A stretch of 5,633 bases of DNA from an uncultured Lachnospiraceae bacterium (GTDB lineage: Bacteria; Bacillota; Clostridia; Lachnospirales; Lachnospiraceae), in NCBI GenBank assembly GCA_910583965.1, contig CAJUAE010000160.1, positions 1 through 5,633 of the forward strand, read 5' to 3'. This document shows, piece after piece, positions 4,413 through 5,633 of the stretch (position 1 is the first letter of the stretch; each line of letters begins with the position of its first letter). The translations under genes were made by a program, and so were the position numbers. The notes under the pieces are model-generated. The model was not told the origin of the DNA, searched no databases, and saw nothing but the letters and a program-made list of their open reading frames with translations.

Positions 4413-5633
4413 ATTAGAGCTCTTGCTATAGCAACACGCTGTTTCTGACCTCCTGAGAGAGAACTACCATTTTCGCCAACCATCGTATCTAGCCCTTCAG
4501 ACATATACTCTAAATCAACAGAAAGTGCACTGTTTTTGACTGCTTCGGCAAGCTGTGCATCTGTGAAGTCATCTCCAAGAGTGATGTTGTCTCGAATTGT
4601 AGTATTAAAAAGATACACATCCTGTTCAATATAACTAATTTGCTGTTGTATTTGTTCTATATTTAATTCTTTTGCGTCCTTACTGCCAAATAAGATAGTT
4701 CCACTATAATCTGGAAGCCATCCAAGAAGAATTTTAAGCAGTGTTGACTTGCCACATCCAGATGGACCAATCAGGGCATACTTGTCGCCTTTCTGCGCAT
4801 CCAATGATACATTGTGCAGCACTTGTTTTTCTCCATAGTGAAATGAGACATTTGTCATTTTAATAGGCAAAATGAAATCCACTTGAGAATCAATAGCAGT
4901 ATTGCATACTAATTGTTGATAACTATGTTCTGTTATATTTTCAAAATAAGGTTTCGATGCAACAATAGATAATTTGCATGTGGCAAGATTTCCAAGGGCA
5001 TTGCTCAACTTTCCAATAATACTATTTGTCCCTGTCATCGCACCAGGAATAATATTTTCACCAAGTACAAGTAGCCCCGCCCATACATGCACCAGTAATT
5101 GACAGGATATATTTACACATTGAATGCCACAAGCGGAGAAGCTTCTTATATAGTTCAATCTAAATTTGGGTTTTTCAATCGCATCGCTCCCTGTTCTGAT
5201 ACCGTTAATAAATTGTTCCTTTTTGCCAAATAAACTCAACACATCAAAACCTTCCAACACATCTTTAACGCTGCTCATACCTGCTGCCTGTTCTACAGCG
5301 CAAGTGTTGGCAAGGGATACTATTTTTCTATTAAATATTTTAGGTGCTAAAACCATAAACAGCGTATTAATACCAGCAACAATTAGTAGAGACCAATGAA
5401 TAGAAGCAATTGCAATAACACTCAAAATAATTTTACTTATATAATCAACACCTGCAAAGAAGGGATTCCATGCAAGACTCTCAATTCTTTCAATATTATT
5501 GGAAAACTGGGATATATATGCCCCCATATCCAGATTGTGCAATTCTTTGTAATCTTTGCGCGCCATTGTGGCAGCGATATCTCTGCGCACTGCATTATTC
5601 ATACCTCTTATTGCTCGAAATTCAAAATAATTT
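4232..5633 (-). pseudogene. ABC exporter (fused membrane and ATPase domains), C-terminal end lost; N-terminus beyond the window
   Basis: This is a type-1 half-transporter. The frame is open to the right edge (it reads NYFEFRAIRG before the first ATG at 5602), so that ATG is internal and the true start, with the first membrane helices, lies outside. Numbering from 5602, membrane segments lie around 55-90 and 155-190, and the ATPase begins near 248 (MTNVSFHYG). Walker A is GPSGCGKST (279-287), the Q-loop region is QISYIEQDVYLF (321-332), the signature is LSGGQ (382-386), Walker B with catalytic Glu is LLLVDE (402-407), and the D-loop is SALD (410-413). Real family sequence stops at NPDLT (427-431). 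The expected next strand and H-loop His are missing, replaced by 25 residues antisense to the XRE gene. Without the H-loop, ATP hydrolysis should be impaired. Such exporters carry peptides, bacteriocins or drugs; the substrate cannot be told. Confidence 0.85.
4306..4322. other. Breakpoint joining two convergent truncated genes
   Basis: Left of about 4313 the plus strand encodes an XRE regulator; right of it the minus strand encodes an ABC transporter. Both proteins stop matching their families at the same place, so this is a junction that removed the 3' ends of two convergent genes and anything between them. The position is known to within about ten bases from where each protein loses family-like sequence. 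Confidence 0.7.

Noticed and set aside
5166..5399. 77-residue plus-strand frame
   Set aside because: It is antisense to the ABC transporter membrane domain, which carries recognisable family sequence.

Overview
The window is AT-rich, low-GC Firmicute DNA. The HD and macro-domain proteins, the Clostridia-type Rpn nuclease, the XRE regulator and a degraded IS200/IS605-type tnpB tail all point to a gut Clostridia, most likely Lachnospiraceae. That assignment comes from remembered protein resemblance, not a search. Much of the window is decayed or rearranged: one frameshifted gene, one insertion-sequence remnant, one partial gene duplication, and two genes that cut each other short at a deletion-like junction.

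Layout. Bases 43-2090 are read from the minus strand. In the order of transcription they hold the degraded tnpB tail (2088-2270), a 92-bp tandem duplication that makes a 31-residue ORF (1956-2051), an unrecognised 140-residue protein (1537-1959), an intergenic block of nested inverted repeats (1391-1508), a macro-domain ADP-ribose hydrolase (802-1323), and an HD-family phosphohydrolase broken by a small deletion (43-797). The macro and HD genes are 4 bp apart and look like one operon. Bases 2271-2635 hold no convincing gene. Bases 2636-2740 carry a plausible promoter followed about 45 bases later by a strong intrinsic terminator, so they could give a short structured RNA or a terminated leader. 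Downstream on the plus strand lie an Rpn-family PD-(D/E)XK nuclease (2976-3905) and the 5' part of an XRE regulator (3984 to about 4313). From about 4313 to the right edge the minus strand encodes an ABC exporter. It lacks its C-terminal end at the junction, and its N-terminus lies beyond the window.

The most interesting item is the Rpn gene. Its C-terminal region contains a four-residue repeat (VQEA, four copies plus a degenerate fifth) encoded by near-identical 12-bp units. An in-frame internal ATG (3654), preceded by a Shine-Dalgarno-like GAGAGG, lies just upstream. This matches the design reported for E. coli Rpn proteins, in which a separately translated C-terminal fragment (RpnS) with variable four-residue repeats inhibits the toxic full-length nuclease (RpnL) in an antiphage gene-within-a-gene system. 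A clostridial version with a preceding terminated leader RNA is the best candidate for an under-described system here.

Apart from the likely macro-HD operon, nothing in the sequence shows that the genes act together. The XRE/ABC pair is adjacent only because sequence between them seems to have been lost, or because the assembly is chimeric at that point.
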